A stretch of 57,426 nt of DNA from contig JAJPJB010000087.1 of assembly GCA_021324465.1 (NCBI GenBank), forward strand, positions 1-57,426, in the 5' to 3' direction. A program made the position numbers and the translations under genes. The first letter of the stretch is position 1; the number at the start of each line of letters is the position of its first letter. This document shows positions 54,218 through 57,426 of the stretch, piece after piece. A model generated the notes under the pieces. It was not told the origin of the DNA. It was given only the letters and a program-made list of their open reading frames with translations, and did no database searches. The stretch comes from Hyphomicrobiaceae bacterium. Lineage in GTDB: Bacteria; Pseudomonadota; Alphaproteobacteria; Rhizobiales; Xanthobacteraceae.

Positions 54218-55144
54218 ATGTTGATGCAGGCGGATGTCGGAAAGCCTTTTTCGGCCCACGTCATCGTCATCGGCAACGAAAAGGGCGGCTCGGGCAAATC
54301 GACCACCGCCATGCATGTTGCGGTTTGGCTTTTGCAAGCCGGCCAGCGCGTCGCCACCATCGATCTCGATTCGCGGCAAAAAAGCTTTACGCATTACGTC
54401 GATAACCGGCGCACCTGGGTTACGCGTTCGGGGATCAAGCTCGATGTGCCTGAGCATTTCTGCGTTGCCCGCGGCTTCGGTACCAGGATCGAGGAAATCG
54501 AGCAGCAGGAATTTGGCGCTTTTGCCGAAGCGGTCTCGACGGTGGAACAGACCCACGATTTCATCGTCATCGATACGCCGGGTTCGGATTCGTATTTGAT
54601 GCGGCTTGCGCATTCAATGGCCGACACGCTGATCACGCCGCTGAACGACAGCTTCGTCGATTTTGACGTGCTCGGCGTGATCGACCAGACCACATTCGAA
54701 GTCACCGGCGTGAGTCATTACGCCGAAATGGTCCGCGAAGCGCGCCGGCAGCGGCGCCTGGTGGATGGCGGCATCACCGACTGGGTCGTTATCCGCAACC
54801 GGCTCTCGACGCTCGGCTCGCGCAATCGCAAGCTGGTCGGGGAGGGCGTCGAGGTGCTGGGCAAAAGACTGGGCTTCCGCTGTATCGATGGCTTCGCCGA
54901 GCGCGTCGTCTATCGCGAATTCTTTCCGCGCGGGCTCACCGCGCTCGATGATCTCAACGAGGCTACACTCGGCACGCGGCCGACGGTCTCCCATGTCACC
55001 GCCCGCGACGAGGTTGCCGCCTTCATGAATGCGTTGAAGCTGCCGGTCGATGAACGCGGCAAGCGGCGCGCCGCGGCGCGCGCCGAATGGGTCGCGGCCT
55101 CTGGCAAGCCGCTCGAGACCCACGATCTGTTGGCCGATCTTTAG
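54218..55144 (+). CDS. mipZ: Division-plane positioning ATPase MipZ
   Basis: ParA-family ATPase that forms a gradient from the chromosome poles and blocks FtsZ assembly there. Deviant Walker A GNEKGGSGKSTTAMH, then ATIDLDSRQKSFTHY and DFIVIDTPGSDSYLMRLAH, with LNDSFVDFDVLG following. ATG 54218 gives 308 residues, with another ATG at 54224; the frame is open further upstream. Specific to Alphaproteobacteria. A strong palindrome follows the stop codon. Confidence 0.93.
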   Translation: MLMQADVGKPFSAHVIVIGNEKGGSGKSTTAMHVAVWLLQAGQRVATIDLDSRQKSFTHYVDNRRTWVTRSGIKLDVPEHFCVARGFGTRIEEIEQQEFGAFAEAVSTVEQTHDFIVIDTPGSDSYLMRLAHSMADTLITPLNDSFVDFDVLGVIDQTTFEVTGVSHYAEMVREARRQRRLVDGGITDWVVIRNRLSTLGSRNRKLVGEGVEVLGKRLGFRCIDGFAERVVYREFFPRGLTALDDLNEATLGTRPTVSHVTARDEVAAFMNALKLPVDERGKRRAAARAEWVAASGKPLETHDLLADL

Positions 55145-55530
55145 TTTTCGAGACACTGAGCGACCGAACCCCTTCTCCATGTCCCTCTCCTGCACAGGAG
55201 GAGGGGTGGGGAGAGGGGGTTCGGCGTTTTGGGCGGCGTGCTTCGTTGATCAATAGCCGTTTTTAGGCCGCACCCTCACCCTGTCCCATTCCCGGACAAG
55301 GCGCGCTCACGCGCGTCCTTGACGCGCCAGGAGGAGAACGGACGCAGTATCGCTCGCCGCGTCCGAGCGGCAACTCCGGGCAGACGACAAAAATGATCGA
55401 GGTGCAGCGGCAATGAGCCTGCGTACGCGAACTTCTCCCTCCCCCCGGCGAGGAGGGGATGCGGTGAGCGGGCCTGGCCGCGACGCTTCCAAAGCTTCAT
55501 CGGCCGATGGAAATAGGCATATAGAGGAGC
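55145..55530. other. Intergenic region with several palindromes
   Basis: About 385 bases between mipZ and the J-protein gene, without a recognised gene. It carries the long palindrome at 55164-55224, an imperfect GC-rich inverted repeat around 'ggcgcgctcacgcgcg' (55301-55316), and a third GC-rich stem near 55429-55458. The region looks like an accumulation site of rhizobial intergenic repeats. Confidence 0.5.
55164..55230 (+). terminator. Long hairpin followed by T-run, likely mipZ terminator
   Basis: Outer arms 55164-55178 (CCGAACCCCTTCTCC) and 55210-55224 pair over 15 positions with one G-T wobble. An inner arm pair (CCCTCTCCTG and CAGGAGGAGGGG) continues the stem. TTTT follows at 55227-55230. 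The core resembles an intergenic repeat common in rhizobia, so it may be both repeat and terminator. Confidence 0.6.
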
Positions 55531-56022
55531 ATGCCTGTATTCCTCGGCGCGGCCGTTCTGGTGTTCTTGCTGTGGGCGGCACGCAAAAGCGGCCGGCTCG
55601 ATGCCAATCGGCAGCGCTGGAGCGCCCTGATTGCGCTCGTCGTCGCGGCGGCCCTGACCATCCGCGGCGATCTGGCACTCGCGGTGCTCGTCGGCGGCTT
55701 TGGCCTCTACCTTTTGGGTCAGGTCTCGCCCTGGGGGCGACGGCTATTTGCAGCTGATGCGAATAGCGGGCGTTCCGCCGGGCGTGAAGACACGCAGCGC
55801 AATGCGGCAGCGGGGCGGCGGTTCCGCCCGCCGGCTTCCGGGAAAATGACTGAACAGGAAGCCTATCAGATCCTTGGCGTTCAGGCCGGGGCGAGCGTGC
55901 AGGACATCGCCCGGGCGCACCGTGCGCTCATGAAGAAACTGCATCCCGACCAAGGGGGGTCGACGTACCTTGCGGCCCGCGTCAATGAGGCCAAGGACGT
56001 CCTTCTTCGCCGCCATCGCTGA
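55531..56022 (+). CDS. Membrane-anchored J-domain protein
   Basis: 163 residues. Two hydrophobic segments at the N-terminus ([27 protein letters not shown], then [16 protein letters not shown]) lead to a linker and a C-terminal J domain, [20 protein letters not shown], with HPD in [10 protein letters not shown]. This layout resembles the Tim14/Pam18-like DnaJ proteins of Alphaproteobacteria. It probably recruits DnaK to the membrane. 'gagga' precedes the start codon closely. Confidence 0.85.
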   Translation: MPVFLGAAVLVFLLWAARKSGRLDANRQRWSALIALVVAAALTIRGDLALAVLVGGFGLYLLGQVSPWGRRLFAADANSGRSAGREDTQRNAAAGRRFRPPASGKMTEQEAYQILGVQAGASVQDIARAHRALMKKLHPDQGGSTYLAARVNEAKDVLLRRHR

Positions 56023-56300
56023 GGTACTCCGTACCAGCCTCGCGTGGCCTCCGGTCCTCCAATGACGCCAAATGCATCATAGTCCGTCCCGTTCGGCCGA
56101 GGTGTCGGACGATCATGCGCGGCAATGGTTGCTTTAGGGTTTAACTGGGCAGCTCGGGTCAGACGTCTTCCGGAGTGCTGGCGTCGGCGTCGGGTCGCCA
56201 TTGATTGCTTGCCTACCATTGCCGACATGCAATCAACGGAAAAATCTGCCCGTAGGAAGTATTGGGGCGGTGGAATCCAGTCGCGTTGGCCGACTTGCCC

Positions 56301-57426
56301 TCAATCCTTCAGCGTCATGCACTGAAAGTCGCTGCGCTTGAGTTCCCTGCAGGCGGTTTCCGCCGTCGACTTGTCGAAGCCGGCGAAGCGGGCGCGGTAA
56401 AGCGCCTTGTCGCCTTTCTGGACGCGCTCGGTGAAAGGATCGGCCGCGGCCAGCGCCGAGTGGACCTTCATCTGTGCGGCGGTCAGGTGTTGCTTGGCCT
56501 GATCCTCGTCGTCGAAGGCGCCGATTTGAATCATCCAGCCGCTGTGTGCATGGGCGGGCGCGGGCGGAGCAACGATCGACTGCGCCTGCGGCAGGGCAGG
56601 GGGTGGCATGTAAGCCGGCTGGGGCATTGCGACGGCGGTCTGGATCGGCGTGGAAATCGGCGCCGCCGGAGCGGCTGCAGTCTGTGCTGGCGCCGGAGCG
56701 ACTTGGGCTGCGGCCGCTGCGTCCGCGGAAGCAACGACGGCATGTGGCGGCGCAGTTGGAGCAGCAACGACCGGTTCCGGCGCCGCAACCTGCACGGCGA
56801 CTTGCCGCGCGGTGGCGACCGCCTGGGCGGGATCGCGGGATGCAATCTGAGGCCCGACTTGAGGCAAAGCTTGCGGGGCCGGCTGCGGCGTTACCGCGAC
56901 CAGCGCTGGCATGGGCGAAAGGGCGGCGCTTTGCACCGGCGCCGTGCGGAAGGTGATGGTCTTCACCAGCAGCGGGCGGATCGGATCGTTGGCGCCGCCG
57001 ACAACGTGATTGTCATTGGTCGGGGTGCTCGCGACGCGCGAATTGACGTTCGGCGCCGACGAGGTCGACAGCGGATCGGCCCGCGACACCATGGGCGCCG
57101 CCACCATCGGCGTCTTGGCGAACGCGACCGGTTGCTCATTTGCGTCCGCGATGATCGGCGCGGTACGGCTCAGCGACGCCTCTTTGAGGTGATCGGCGAT
57201 GAGTTGGCGCATATGGGCGTCGCGCTCGAAAGCCGAACGGCCGCCCATGACCACCGCAACCAGAAATCGGCCGCCGCGGTGCACCGACGTCAACAGATTG
57301 AAGCCGGAAGCGCGCGTAAAGCCGGTCTTGATGCCGTCCACCCCCTCGACCGCGCCCAGCAGGTGATTGTGATTGCGCATCGCCTCGCCGTGATAGACGA
57401 AGGTCTCAGTCTGGAAATATTTGTAA
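56301..57426 (-). CDS. D-alanyl-D-alanine carboxypeptidase (PBP5-like) with SPOR domain, 5' part outside the window
   Basis: The frame is open from the window end; it begins YKYFQTETFVYHGEAMRNHN and contains the third active-site motif KTG in GIKTGFTRASGFNL. This is the end of a serine peptidase S11 domain that trims peptidoglycan pentapeptides. A long Ala/Pro-rich linker leads to a C-terminal SPOR domain (SGWMIQIGAFDDEDQAKQHL, ARFAGFDKSTAETACRELK), which binds denuded glycan at division sites. The catalytic SxxK and SxN motifs lie beyond the window. Confidence 0.92.
   Translation of the reverse strand, partial: YKYFQTETFVYHGEAMRNHNHLLGAVEGVDGIKTGFTRASGFNLLTSVHRGGRFLVAVVMGGRSAFERDAHMRQLIADHLKEASLSRTAPIIADANEQPVAFAKTPMVAAPMVSRADPLSTSSAPNVNSRVASTPTNDNHVVGGANDPIRPLLVKTITFRTAPVQSAALSPMPALVAVTPQPAPQALPQVGPQIASRDPAQAVATARQVAVQVAAPEPVVAAPTAPPHAVVASADAAAAAQVAPAPAQTAAAPAAPISTPIQTAVAMPQPAYMPPPALPQAQSIVAPPAPAHAHSGWMIQIGAFDDEDQAKQHLTAAQMKVHSALAAADPFTERVQKGDKALYRARFAGFDKSTAETACRELKRSDFQCMTLKD

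Overview
The window looks like a chromosomal segment of a GC-rich alphaproteobacterium, most likely order Hyphomicrobiales (Rhizobiales), near Bradyrhizobiaceae/Xanthobacteraceae. This rests on recognisable family features: MipZ instead of MinD, the lptF-lptG-lptD-surA-pdxA-rsmA order, S6 and L9 proteins with long charged or Ala/Glu-rich tails, an Omp25/31-type barrel protein, DUF1489, NnrU, and palindromic intergenic elements of the kind common in rhizobia. The species cannot be named from sequence alone. Most of the window is core housekeeping DNA; I see no CRISPR array, prophage, insertion sequence, rRNA or tRNA gene.

Layout. 0-5.3 kb: the end of an unidentified gene, a NitT/TauT-type ABC importer (binding protein, ATPase, permease), and a convergent lone molybdenum hydroxylase large subunit. 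5.5-7.4 kb: an RNA-repair pair, archease then RtcB. 7.4-10.8 kb: a gene-poor patch with an ArsC/Spx-like protein, an outer-membrane barrel, a probable MFS-transporter remnant and NnrU. 10.8-15.9 kb: panB, a YfgM-like membrane TPR protein, a lipoprotein, der, a short-chain dehydrogenase and a DUF1772 protein. 16-23.8 kb (minus strand): dnaB-alr-radA-cvpA-purF, with cfa upstream. 24.1-26.5 kb: a cytochrome-like secreted protein and the rpsF-rpsR-rplI operon. 27.2-34.3 kb (plus strand): fatty-acid and envelope genes fabD-fabG-acpP-fabF-mltG-yicC-gmk. 34.3-43.2 kb (minus strand): lptF-lptG-lptD-surA-pdxA-rsmA-alcohol dehydrogenase. 43.6-50 kb: pepA-holC, two uncharacterised proteins, a biotin-dependent carboxylase alpha subunit and DUF1489. 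50.2-53.1 kb: an intradiol dioxygenase, a lone branched-chain-type binding protein and an AT-richer orphan membrane protein. 53.2-57.4 kb: panC, mipZ, a membrane J-protein and a truncated D,D-carboxypeptidase with a SPOR domain.

How the genes work together. Three blocks serve the envelope: fatty-acid synthesis plus MltG, LPS export and assembly (LptF/G/D with SurA), and peptidoglycan (alanine racemase, MltG, carboxypeptidase). panB and panC, both for pantothenate and so for CoA and ACP, lie about 42 kb apart. Catabolic functions are few and scattered, with transporter parts present without their usual partners.

No convincing new multigene system was found. The best leads are an alcohol dehydrogenase whose conserved N-terminus starts only at an ACG codon behind a good Shine-Dalgarno sequence, a probable leaderless gene with a 27-bp operator-like inverted repeat in an AT-rich gap, an AT-rich membrane-anchored orphan at 52.5 kb, a long proline/alanine extension on MltG, and a cytochrome-like protein with a degenerate five-residue repeat. 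Many start codons differ from the longest open frame; reasons are given per gene.
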